Assembly: GCA_031383555.1 (NCBI GenBank)
Contig: JANMZR010000278.1
Coordinates: forward strand, 1-23,753
Direction of reading: 5' to 3'
Length of the DNA stretch: 23,753 nt
Source: JANMZR01 sp031383555
GTDB taxonomy: Bacteria; Bacteroidota; Bacteroidia; Cytophagales; Spirosomataceae
The translations under genes and the position numbers were made by a program. Positions 15,208 through 22,193 of the stretch are shown piece by piece. The notes beneath the pieces were generated by a model. The model was given only the letters and a program-made list of their open reading frames with translations. It was not told the DNA's origin and did no database searches. The stretch's first letter is position 1, and the number at the start of each line of letters is the position of its first letter.

Positions 15208-15700
15208 ATATTTTTTTGTTATTAATTAAACGTTTGTAAAATTTTCTGATTTTAAAAAGACTTTTTCAAATTGAAGTTTAAATCTAGTATTCTACCAAAT
15301 AGACCAATATAATTTTGAAAACAGTAATATATTCAATTAATTATTGGGGAGTTCCTTTATATTTCAAAATAATTAGCCTTTATTGAAAAAAAAAATCTTT
15401 TATTCTTTTTGCAAAATTCTAAAAAAAGTACACCATAAACCAACGTTTTTAACCAATATCCTTAAAATAGTTCAAATTTTCTTTTTTTCGAAAAAAATTT
15501 TTTTATTTTCTTCATATTGTACTGCATTATTTTAAAATAGAATTGTACTAGATTTGTAATTCCATTTCCTGTAACAATTTATGTTTTGTAATTTCGAGGT
15601 ATTATTATAAGCATTTAATGGATAGTTTATTTCTTTATTAATTTTTAATTAAATTTAACACAATTTATTTTTAAACTTAAAACCCTAAATTAGATTTCCA
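15208..15700. other. 493-bp AT-rich intergenic region with divergent promoters
   Basis: This separates ispH (-) from the TonB block (+). It is extremely AT-rich, with many A and T runs. A 16-bp perfect palindrome of T7-CG-A7 lies at 15482-15497. One consensus -7 box for exbB is listed separately. I saw no gene, RNA or riboswitch. No TAnnTTTG box for ispH was found on the minus strand. Confidence 0.6.
15549..15556 (+). promoter_or_regulatory. possible -7 box for the exbB-exbD-exbD-tonB operon
   Basis: TAGATTTG matches TAnnTTTG and would leave a leader of about 140 nt before the exbB ATG at 15701. The nearest upstream TTG (15517-15519) is 29 bp away, farther than the usual 19-21. Confidence 0.35.
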
Positions 15701-16528
15701 ATGAGTAACACAGCAAAAGCCCCAGCAGCTAAACCAGCAGCAACAAAATCGTCAGGCGGAATTCCAGCAGGTATCCTTATGTTAGGTATATTTGTTATAG
15801 CCGTATGTATTTACATGTTCTTCTTAGGCAATGGCGCCAATTTTGAAGGCGGCGATAACAAAAATCAACCAATCCCAGGCAACTATTTCGGTATGGTTTA
15901 CAAAGGTGGTGTAATTGTACCTATTTTAATTACTTGTTTATTATCGGCTATTATTTTCACAATCGAGCGTTTTATCACTTTAGGTAAAGCAAATGGTTCT
16001 GGCGATATTAACACATTTGTACGTAAAATACAAGGTTTGTTAAACTCAAACGATGTAGCTTCTGCTATAAAAGAGTGCGACAAGCAAAAAGGTTCAGTTG
16101 GTAACGTAACAAAAGCAGCTTTAACAAAATATTCTCAACTTACTACTGACAATTCGATGGATAAGGAGCAAAAATTAGTTGCCTTAAGTAAAGAAGTTGA
16201 AGAGTCTACTTCATTGGAAATGCCAATGTTACAAAAAAACCTTACTATTCTAGCCACTTTGGCTTCCGTTTCAACTTTATTGGGACTTCTAGGAACTGTA
16301 ATTGGTATGATTAAGTCATTTGCCGCATTAGGAGAGTCGGGTGCTCCAGATTCATCAGCACTAGCTAATGGAATTTCTGAGGCCTTGATTAATACAGCTT
16401 TAGGTATTGGTACCTCGGCTATCTGTATTGTATTTTATAACTACTTTACAGCACGCATCGACTCAATGACTTATAATATTGACGAGGTGGGTTTATCCGT
16501 AAGTAATAACTTTGCAACTCATAATTAG
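15701..16528 (+). CDS. exbB: MotA/TolQ/ExbB proton channel family protein
   Basis: The product is the channel-forming subunit of the ExbB-ExbD-TonB motor. The 275-residue protein has an Ala/Pro/Lys-rich start (residues 1-20), an extra hydrophobic helix (about 22-44), then the three typical ExbB helices: IVPILITCLLSAIIFTIERF, LATLASVSTLLGLLGTVIGM (about 187-206) and ALGIGTSAICIVFYNYF (about 237-253). The GLLGTVIGM-F and NTALGIGTSA motifs are the conserved pore-lining segments. The fourth helix is common in Bacteroidota ExbB but absent from the E. coli protein. First gene of the operon; a large stem-loop follows it. Confidence 0.93.
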   Translation: MSNTAKAPAAKPAATKSSGGIPAGILMLGIFVIAVCIYMFFLGNGANFEGGDNKNQPIPGNYFGMVYKGGVIVPILITCLLSAIIFTIERFITLGKANGSGDINTFVRKIQGLLNSNDVASAIKECDKQKGSVGNVTKAALTKYSQLTTDNSMDKEQKLVALSKEVEESTSLEMPMLQKNLTILATLASVSTLLGLLGTVIGMIKSFAALGESGAPDSSALANGISEALINTALGIGTSAICIVFYNYFTARIDSMTYNIDEVGLSVSNNFATHN

Positions 16529-16536
16529 TATCAATT

Positions 16537-16594
16537 TGAACCCAAGGAACTTTATAACTAAACTTTACGTTATAGGTTTGCTGTCTCTTGGTTT
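16537..16594 (+). promoter_or_regulatory. intercistronic stem-loop between exbB and exbD
   Basis: The transcript can fold into one long hairpin. The outer stem GAACCCAAG (16537-16545) pairs with CTTGGTTTC (16586-16594) with one mismatch. Inside, AAC (16547-16549) can pair with GTT (16575-16577), and TATAAC (16552-16557) with GTTATA (16568-16573) around a 10-nt loop. No T-run follows, so it is not an intrinsic terminator. It starts 9 nt after the exbB stop and ends 43 nt before the exbD ATG. A processing or 3'-end protection role that favours exbB over exbD is an inference. Confidence 0.5.
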
Positions 16595-16637
16595 CAGAAT
16601 GTTTAATAAATTTTAATTAACATAAATTGATAATATT

Positions 16638-17249
16638 ATGCCAAAAATACATGTAAAAAAGCAGAGTGTAAGTCTAGATATGACCGCCATGTGCGATGTA
16701 GCTTTTTTGTTGTTAACTTTTTTCATGTTAACAGCAAAAATGAAGCCACAAGACCCGGTGCAAGTAACTACGCCTACATCTGTTGCACAAGCAAAACCAA
16801 CTGATAAAGATTTAATTACTATTTCGGTAGGTAAAGACGGTAAAATATATTGGGGAACAGACAATCAAGGTGTGAGGGTTTCTACACTAGAAGCAATGGG
16901 TGCTAAATATGGCATCAATTTTACACCAGGCCAAAAAGATGTTTTTAGATTAACAGAATCTTTTGGTGCTCCTATGTCGGTACTTCCTCAATTATTAGAT
17001 ACACCATTAGCGCAACGTAACAAACCAGGCTATCAGCCCGGTATGCCTTGCGATTCCGCTCATAACGAATTGTTTGAATGGGTATACGCTGCTCGACAAA
17101 GAAACCCCTTAATAAAAATTGTAGTTAAAGGCGATGGTGACGCAGATTATAAGGTAATGAAACAAATTGTTGGCTCATTACAAGAACAAAATATAAATCA
17201 ATTTTACTTGCTTACTGGCCTAGAAACTAAGCCAAAAGGAGAGGAATAA
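16638..17249 (+). CDS. exbD: ExbD/TolR biopolymer transport protein, first copy
   Basis: The 203-residue protein has a single N-terminal membrane helix with the motif LDMTAMCDVAFLLLTFFML, in which Asp 20 is the conserved proton-carrying residue. The rest is periplasmic and ends in the ExbD fold (IKIVVKGDGDADYKVMKQIV). A segment near residues 75-145 is longer than in typical ExbD and includes two Cys-free loops and a GMPCD sequence. The two ExbD copies in this block differ clearly and probably form a heteromeric dimer inside the ExbB ring. The next exbD starts 29 bp later. Confidence 0.92.
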   Translation: MPKIHVKKQSVSLDMTAMCDVAFLLLTFFMLTAKMKPQDPVQVTTPTSVAQAKPTDKDLITISVGKDGKIYWGTDNQGVRVSTLEAMGAKYGINFTPGQKDVFRLTESFGAPMSVLPQLLDTPLAQRNKPGYQPGMPCDSAHNELFEWVYAARQRNPLIKIVVKGDGDADYKVMKQIVGSLQEQNINQFYLLTGLETKPKGEE

Positions 17250-17278
17250 TTGTAACTCACATTTAAAATAAAAAGACA

Positions 17279-17827
17279 ATGGCAGAAATTGACCAGTCCG
17301 GCGGGGGCAAAAAAGGCGGAAAAGTAAGGGCAACCAAAATGTCGACTAAAATTGACATGACACCAATGGTGGATTTGGGTTTCCTCTTGATTACCTTTTT
17401 TATGCTTACTACCACCTTGCAAAAGCCTTCGGTAATGCAACTAAATATGCCTGATAAAACGGTAGACGATAAAAAGGTAGAAGTAACCGCCGATAATACT
17501 TTGGCATTAATTGCTGGCCCTAAAAATAAAGTTTACTATTTCAGAGGTGATCCTAAAAACCCAGCTACCGTAGTTGGTGTAACAGATTATTCAGCAAAAG
17601 GACTTCGTGAAGTTGTAAATTTGAATAAAGCTCAGGTTACCGCAAGGCCAGGAGGTGGTAAAGATAAATTTGTAGTTGTCGTGTTCCCAATGGACAATGC
17701 ATCCTACAAAAATATTGTTGATTTACTTGATGAATTAGCTATAACAGGATCAGACAGATACGCAATTGTGGATGTCCCTCCTGCTTATATCGAAATGATT
17801 AAAAAGTCAGGGAAATATGTTGAATAG
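17279..17827 (+). CDS. exbD: ExbD/TolR biopolymer transport protein, second copy
   Basis: The 182-residue protein has a cytoplasmic Gly/Lys-rich start, then TKIDMTPMVDLGFLLITFFML with the conserved Asp at 32, and a periplasmic domain ending DRYAIVDVPPAYIEM. DMTPMVD is the standard ExbD/TolR signature, closer to consensus than in the first copy (DMTAMCD). It lies between the first exbD and tonB, 86 bp before tonB. Tandem exbD genes are usual in Bacteroidota TonB blocks. Confidence 0.93.
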   Translation: MAEIDQSGGGKKGGKVRATKMSTKIDMTPMVDLGFLLITFFMLTTTLQKPSVMQLNMPDKTVDDKKVEVTADNTLALIAGPKNKVYYFRGDPKNPATVVGVTDYSAKGLREVVNLNKAQVTARPGGGKDKFVVVVFPMDNASYKNIVDLLDELAITGSDRYAIVDVPPAYIEMIKKSGKYVE

Positions 17828-17913
17828 TTATTTTCGTTTTAAGGACTAAATTAATTTAGATTCTTAAAACTGAACAAAATAAATTAAATTAATAATTTTA
17901 AAATCTTAAGTCA

Positions 17914-18726
17914 ATGACAGAAAATATAAAATCGGACTCGACTTTGGAGGATATCATTTTTGCTAATAGGAACAAGGAATATGGTGCCTATGACCTGCGA
18001 AAGATATACAACAAGACGTTTACTCGTTCGTTTTTGATAGGTTCAGCGGCCTTTATATTTGCAATGTTTGTGCCTACGCTTTATGCGTCGCTTAACAGAG
18101 CTGAAGAAGAAGCACCGCCAGTACTTGCCAATGTAATGAAAATACCGCCACCTCCAATGGATAATAAGGTACCGCCGCCGCCACCACCGCCGCCGCCACC
18201 ACCTGAGACTCCTAAGGTAGATACGAAGAAATTCCTTCCTCCTGAAATAGTTGAAGTGGCTGAAAAAGAAGAGCCGATCGTTGAGCAAAAAGAATTGGTA
18301 AATACTAAGATTGCAGACGAAACTGTAAAGGGAGACCCTAATGCTGTTGAGGCAATTATTGACGAAACTCCTGTTGCAAAAGAGGAAATAGTTGAAGTGG
18401 TAAGAGAAGAGGAAATATTTACAGTAGTTGAACAAAATGCTGAGTTTCCAGGTGGACAAAGCGCAATGGGTAAATTTTTGCAGAAAAACTTGCGCTATCC
18501 TCCACCAGCACAGCGTGCCAATGTATCTGGAAAAGTGTTCTTGAGCTTTGTAGTTGATCGTAATGGTGATATTTCCGACGTATCAGTGCTAAAAGGATTG
18601 GGTTTTGGTTGCGATGAAGAAGCTATGCGTGTAGTAAAGGCAATGCCAAAGTGGAACCCAGGAAAGCAATCTGGTCGTTCTGTAAAGTCAAAGTTCAACC
18701 TGCCAATTTCGTTTGTATTAGAATAA
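17914..18726 (+). CDS. tonB: TonB family energy transducer
   Basis: TonB passes motor force from the inner membrane to outer-membrane receptors. The 270-residue protein has a cytoplasmic start with NKEYGAYDLR (about 20-29), one membrane helix (39-58), a Pro-rich periplasmic linker with eleven Pro in a row, an acidic Glu/Val-rich stretch, and a C-terminal TonB domain (about 185-270) with VSGKVFLSFVVDRNGDI, GCDEEAMRV and KWNPGKQ. The cytoplasmic NKEYGAY segment is typical of Bacteroidota TonB. It is the last gene before a strong terminator, closing the exbB operon. Confidence 0.95.
   Translation: MTENIKSDSTLEDIIFANRNKEYGAYDLRKIYNKTFTRSFLIGSAAFIFAMFVPTLYASLNRAEEEAPPVLANVMKIPPPPMDNKVPPPPPPPPPPPETPKVDTKKFLPPEIVEVAEKEEPIVEQKELVNTKIADETVKGDPNAVEAIIDETPVAKEEIVEVVREEEIFTVVEQNAEFPGGQSAMGKFLQKNLRYPPPAQRANVSGKVFLSFVVDRNGDISDVSVLKGLGFGCDEEAMRVVKAMPKWNPGKQSGRSVKSKFNLPISFVLE
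18172..18204 (+). repeat. CCG/CCA triplet repeat in tonB coding eleven Pro
   Basis: Eleven Pro codons run as (CCG)3(CCA)2, repeated exactly (18172-18186 and 18187-18201), then CCT. The perfect 15-bp duplication suggests the linker grew by slippage and could change length in steps of one or five codons without losing frame. Long Pro runs also stall ribosomes and need EF-P. Confidence 0.85.
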
Positions 18727-18746
18727 TATAATTGCTCTTTTGAGCG

Positions 18747-18783
18747 AAAAAAACCTGCCAGACAATGTTTGGCAGGTTTTTTT
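18747..18783 (+). terminator. intrinsic terminator after tonB
   Basis: A 14-pair stem is formed by seven A plus CCTGCCA (18747-18760) and TGGCAGG plus seven T (18770-18783), with a nine-base loop. A GC-rich core with a long T-run is a classic rho-independent terminator; the matching A-run makes it bidirectional. It ends the exbB-tonB operon 20 bp after the tonB stop. Confidence 0.92.
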
Positions 18784-18857
18784 AACTAAACACAACAGTA
18801 AACTAAATAGTTAGTTGTGTGTTTGTTTTACATTCAATACTAATCAAAAACTAAATT

Positions 18858-19064
18858 ATGAATGAAGACTTGCAAAATAGCACCAAAAAAATAATGTCGT
18901 TAGTGGTGACGTTTGTATTGCTTGCCGCTGGGGCTTATTTTATTAAATATGCTCCAGACCGTGGTGAAATAGCGGGAGTTAGCTTTAATACTGCAATGGG
19001 GGCTGTGTTTATAATTTATGGCCTTTTTAGGGGTTATTTATTATTCAAATCGGCAAAAAGCTAA
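18858..19064 (+). CDS. small two-helix membrane protein
   Basis: The product is 68 residues. Two hydrophobic segments (about 13-30 and 45-63) are separated by a short polar loop YAPDRGEIAG. The C-terminus, IIYGLFRGYLLFKSAKS, is typical of small uncharacterised membrane proteins I associate with TonB-block neighbourhoods in this phylum. It begins 75 bp after the tonB terminator and 67 bp before the PstS-like gene, so it may be the first gene of a second unit. Its short length limits confidence, but the hydrophobic pattern and placement are coherent. Confidence 0.7.
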   Translation: MNEDLQNSTKKIMSLVVTFVLLAAGAYFIKYAPDRGEIAGVSFNTAMGAVFIIYGLFRGYLLFKSAKS

Positions 19065-19130
19065 TAGCATTCGGCCTATATCTCTGTAACTACACCCCTT
19101 GGGGTGTTTACCTACATTAAAAAAAATTAG

Positions 19131-20027
19131 ATGAAAAATGTGTTCGCCGTTATTCTTGGCTTTATTTTTATTACAGCATGTACCATTGCTGGCTCAGATA
19201 AAAATAGCGATACTGTGGGAATAGGAGAGGTGTCAATTTCCGCTGACGAATCATTGCAGCCGGTTGTTTCAGCTTTGGAAGCAGCTTTTGAAATGAACAA
19301 TAGCGCCGCTAAATTAAACCTTATATATAGGCCAGAGCAAGAATCGATTAACTTAATGCTACAAGACAGTGCGAGGGTTGCTGTCGTTACTCGTGAGCTT
19401 ACAGCAGAAGAAAAAAAGATATTTGAGCACGAAAAACTTACTTACCGAAGCCTAAAGGTAGGAGTTGATGCAGTTGCCTTAATTACAAATGCCAGCAATA
19501 ATGATACCCTAATAACTTTTAATACGTTAAGAAATTTGTTCCTCGGAAAAGATAAAAGTAAAAACGTGGTTGTTGATAACTCGAATTCGAGTAATTTATC
19601 ATCGGTAATGGAAAAGTTGGGCCTTACCGATTTGACCCAATTGAAAATAGCCGCAGTAAAAGGAAATAAAGATGTTATTGACTATGTAAAAACACATAAT
19701 AATACAATTGGAATAATAGGAGTAAACTGGATTAGCGATGGGGAAGACCCCGCCTCAATGGGTTTTTTAAAATCAATTAAAGTGATGTCGGTTTCCGATA
19801 AGGATAACCCAAAGCCTGACGAGTACTATTTGCCTTTCGAATATAACCTTTATTTAAAAAATTATCCTTTGAATAGAAATATTTATATGATTACTAAAGA
19901 AGCAAGGCAGGGGCTCGGAACAGGTTTTATTAATTTCACTGCTCACGAAAAAGGGCAATTGGTAATTCAAAAAACAGGAATATTGCCGGCGACACAACCT
20001 TTACGTCTTTATAAAGTGCAAAATTAA
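19131..20027 (+). CDS. PstS-like substrate-binding lipoprotein
   Basis: The 298-residue protein begins MKNVFAVILGFIFITAC, a lipoprotein signal with lipidated Cys 17. The mature part is a type-II periplasmic binding protein fold of the PstS-like class: VSISADESLQPVVSALEAAF, VAVVTRELTAEE, VGVDAVALITN, FNTLRNLFLG, and late GIIGVNWIS and INFTAHEKGQLVIQKTGILP. No pstC, pstA or pstB is near, and the usual phosphate-binding TGSG-type motif is not evident, so phosphate binding is uncertain. It sits between the TonB genes and a secreted TPR protein; it may be a structural or sensing protein of the envelope rather than a transporter part. Confidence 0.85.
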   Translation: MKNVFAVILGFIFITACTIAGSDKNSDTVGIGEVSISADESLQPVVSALEAAFEMNNSAAKLNLIYRPEQESINLMLQDSARVAVVTRELTAEEKKIFEHEKLTYRSLKVGVDAVALITNASNNDTLITFNTLRNLFLGKDKSKNVVVDNSNSSNLSSVMEKLGLTDLTQLKIAAVKGNKDVIDYVKTHNNTIGIIGVNWISDGEDPASMGFLKSIKVMSVSDKDNPKPDEYYLPFEYNLYLKNYPLNRNIYMITKEARQGLGTGFINFTAHEKGQLVIQKTGILPATQPLRLYKVQN

Positions 20028-20055
20028 AAATTTTTAATCTTACAATTTTTATTAG

Positions 20056-20063
20056 TAAATTTG
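20056..20063 (+). promoter_or_regulatory. possible -7 box for the TPR gene
   Basis: TAAATTTG matches TAnnTTTG and gives a leader of about 170 nt. No -33 TTG is present. The leader contains a seven-pair inverted repeat, TATGCTC (20175-20181) and GAGCATA (20209-20215), 24 nt before the ATG. Confidence 0.3.
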
Positions 20064-20239
20064 TGTTTTGTTTTAAAATGAAAGATTGTAATTTGCTGGC
20101 TTTCATAAACATTAAAGAAAAAATATCACTTAAACCCATTAATAATTTAACTATTTATAAATTTTAACAAAAGCTATGCTCATTATTATCGTTAAGGGAT
20201 TAAATTAAGAGCATATAAATTTAAAAACAATTGAAAAAA

Positions 20240-22021
20240 ATGAAATTAAAATTTAAGTCTCTGTTCGTATCTGTGTTGATTTTTGCTGCGGGAGTGCAGG
20301 TGATGGCTCAGAACACTCAACTAGCAATGACTTATCTTGATGCTGAACAATTTACAAAAGCACAAGATATTTTAGAAAAACAGTTGGTCGCTGCACCATC
20401 TGCTGACAATCAATTTGCACTTGGTTACTACTTTATTAGAAGAGGGGATTTAGATGCAGCAAAAACAAATTTTGACAAAGGGCTTGCATTAGACCCTAAA
20501 AATCAAATAAATAATATTGGTAATGCAATGGTGCTAATGGGTAATAAGAAACCTTCACAAGCAAAAACAATAATAGATGCAGCTTTAGCGGCTACGAAAA
20601 TGAAAAATGCTGATGTAATGTACAGAGCGGCTGAAGCTTATACTCTTTTTGAGCATACTAACGATCCCGCCGAGGCTGTAAGAATTATAGATTTAATTTT
20701 TGAAAAAACCAAAAAAACAGCTGCTGAGTATCAAATGGTTAAAGGTGATGCATATTTATTGAAAAATGATGGTGGTCCTGCAGTTTCTGCTTATGAACAA
20801 GCTTTAATGTTGGATAATAAATCATCCAAAGCAATGACGAATATTGGTATGGTATTTAAGCGTGGTAAAAACTTTAAATTGGCTCAAGAAGGCTTTAATA
20901 GAGCGATTGTTGCAGACTCAAATTATGCCCCTGCGTATCGTGAATTTGGTGAATTTTGGTTGAATTTTGGAAGATATAAAAACGCTGCCTATAATTATGA
21001 TAAATATTTGCAAAAAGCGGAGCCAACATGCGAAACCAAATTAAGATATGTGAAATTGGCTTTTTTAGCTAAAAACTATGAAGGGGCTCGACGTGTTCAA
21101 AAGGAAGTTGAAATCTGTTCAGCCAATAATGCTGCCTTAAAAAATGATCTTGATATCCCTCGTATGAAAGGATATATGCTATATGATGAGGGTAAATACA
21201 CGGAGTCAATTGGCTTTTTGACAGATTTATTGAAAAAATTACCTGCTGAAAAAGTATTGGTGTCTGATAAGTCTATTTTAGCCAAAAGCCATCAAAAAGC
21301 AGGGAATGATTCATTGGCTCTCATATTATTAAGAGAAGTTGCGCCGTTAGATACAAATGAAAACTTTCATATAAATATTCATGATATATTGTATAAAAAC
21401 AAAAAGTATGAAGATGCTGCGGCCGCAACACTAGACGCAATGAATTGGAGAGTTGAGCGAAAAGAAAAAGTACAAAGTAATGACTATTTGACATTGACTC
21501 GTGATTATTATTTTGCTTCTCAATCCGTTGTACTTACTGCTACATCTGTTGCTGCGGACACCTTGAAAAAGGTTGATTTGGCAACTAAAGCAGATATGGC
21601 AATGGCTAAAATGATGGAAATAAAAACAGATTACGTGCCATCAAATTTATGGAGAGCCCGTGCCAATTCAGCTATCGACATTGATAAATCAAAAGGATTA
21701 GCTGTACCGTTTTATGAGAAATATATCACTTTGGCAGATAAAGAAAAAAATAAGCTTGAGCTAAAAGAAGCATACAGATTTTTAGCTCTTCATTACTTAG
21801 GATATTCAGCTGTAAAGGATGAAGTTAAAGGGCTTGAATATTTTGAAAAAGTAAAAGAAATAGACCCTAATGATCCAACTCTTATTAGGTATTTTGATCA
21901 AAAAAAGGCTTTGGAAGAACAACAACAAGCTCCTGCAAAAACTACACCTGTAACTGGAGCACCTAAAGCTCCGGCCAAGCCTGCAGCTACTGCAACCAAG
22001 CCAAAAGGAAAAGCAAAATAA
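20240..22021 (+). CDS. exported tetratricopeptide-repeat protein
   Basis: With the ATG at 20240 the protein has 593 residues; a TTG three codons upstream is an alternative. A signal peptide (MKLKFKSLFVSVLIFAAGVQ, then VMA) is cut before QNTQ. The body is helical, with repeated TPR-type pairs such as FTKAQDILEKQLVAAP, ALGYYFIRRGDLDAAKTNFD, KGLALDP, SAYEQALMLDNKSSKAMTNI and GYMLYDEGKYTESIGFL. The last 35 or so residues are Ala/Pro/Lys-rich and disordered. TPR proteins are scaffolds; the partner here is unknown. It follows the PstS-like gene by about 210 bp and ends at a strong terminator. Confidence 0.88.
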   Translation: MKLKFKSLFVSVLIFAAGVQVMAQNTQLAMTYLDAEQFTKAQDILEKQLVAAPSADNQFALGYYFIRRGDLDAAKTNFDKGLALDPKNQINNIGNAMVLMGNKKPSQAKTIIDAALAATKMKNADVMYRAAEAYTLFEHTNDPAEAVRIIDLIFEKTKKTAAEYQMVKGDAYLLKNDGGPAVSAYEQALMLDNKSSKAMTNIGMVFKRGKNFKLAQEGFNRAIVADSNYAPAYREFGEFWLNFGRYKNAAYNYDKYLQKAEPTCETKLRYVKLAFLAKNYEGARRVQKEVEICSANNAALKNDLDIPRMKGYMLYDEGKYTESIGFLTDLLKKLPAEKVLVSDKSILAKSHQKAGNDSLALILLREVAPLDTNENFHINIHDILYKNKKYEDAAAATLDAMNWRVERKEKVQSNDYLTLTRDYYFASQSVVLTATSVAADTLKKVDLATKADMAMAKMMEIKTDYVPSNLWRARANSAIDIDKSKGLAVPFYEKYITLADKEKNKLELKEAYRFLALHYLGYSAVKDEVKGLEYFEKVKEIDPNDPTLIRYFDQKKALEEQQQAPAKTTPVTGAPKAPAKPAATATKPKGKAK

Positions 22022-22046
22022 AAAAAGTTTAGTTTTAAGTGTAATG

Positions 22047-22087
22047 AAAAAGGGCAGCTAAAGAGAAATTCTTCGTTGCCCTTTTTT
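22047..22087 (+). terminator. intrinsic terminator after the TPR gene
   Basis: AAAAAGGGCA (22047-22056) pairs with TGCCCTTTTT (22077-22086) around a 20-nt loop, and six T follow the GC core. One more wobble and one C-G pair can extend the stem inward. It lies 25 bp after the stop codon. Confidence 0.85.
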
Positions 22088-22151
22088 GATTAACCAGGCT
22101 CTCCTTTTAAAGTATAATTAACTGATAATTAGTAAATTACTTCAAAAAAAT

Positions 22152-22193
22152 AACCCCAAAAATACCAAATAACTTGGTTTTTTGGGGTTTTTT
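22152..22193. terminator. bidirectional hairpin before the transposase
   Basis: AACCCCAAAAA (22152-22162) pairs with TTTTTGGGGTT (22179-22189), and CCAA (22165-22168) with TTGG (22174-22177) inside. Six T follow on the plus strand, and a long T-rich run follows on the minus strand. It could block transcription entering the transposase gene. It overlaps the proposed left end of the element. Confidence 0.65.

Noticed and set aside
18043..18459. Minus-strand 138-codon frame opposite tonB
   Set aside because: It is the reverse of the Pro-rich linker and acidic region and gives Arg/Trp-rich nonsense; tonB is certain.
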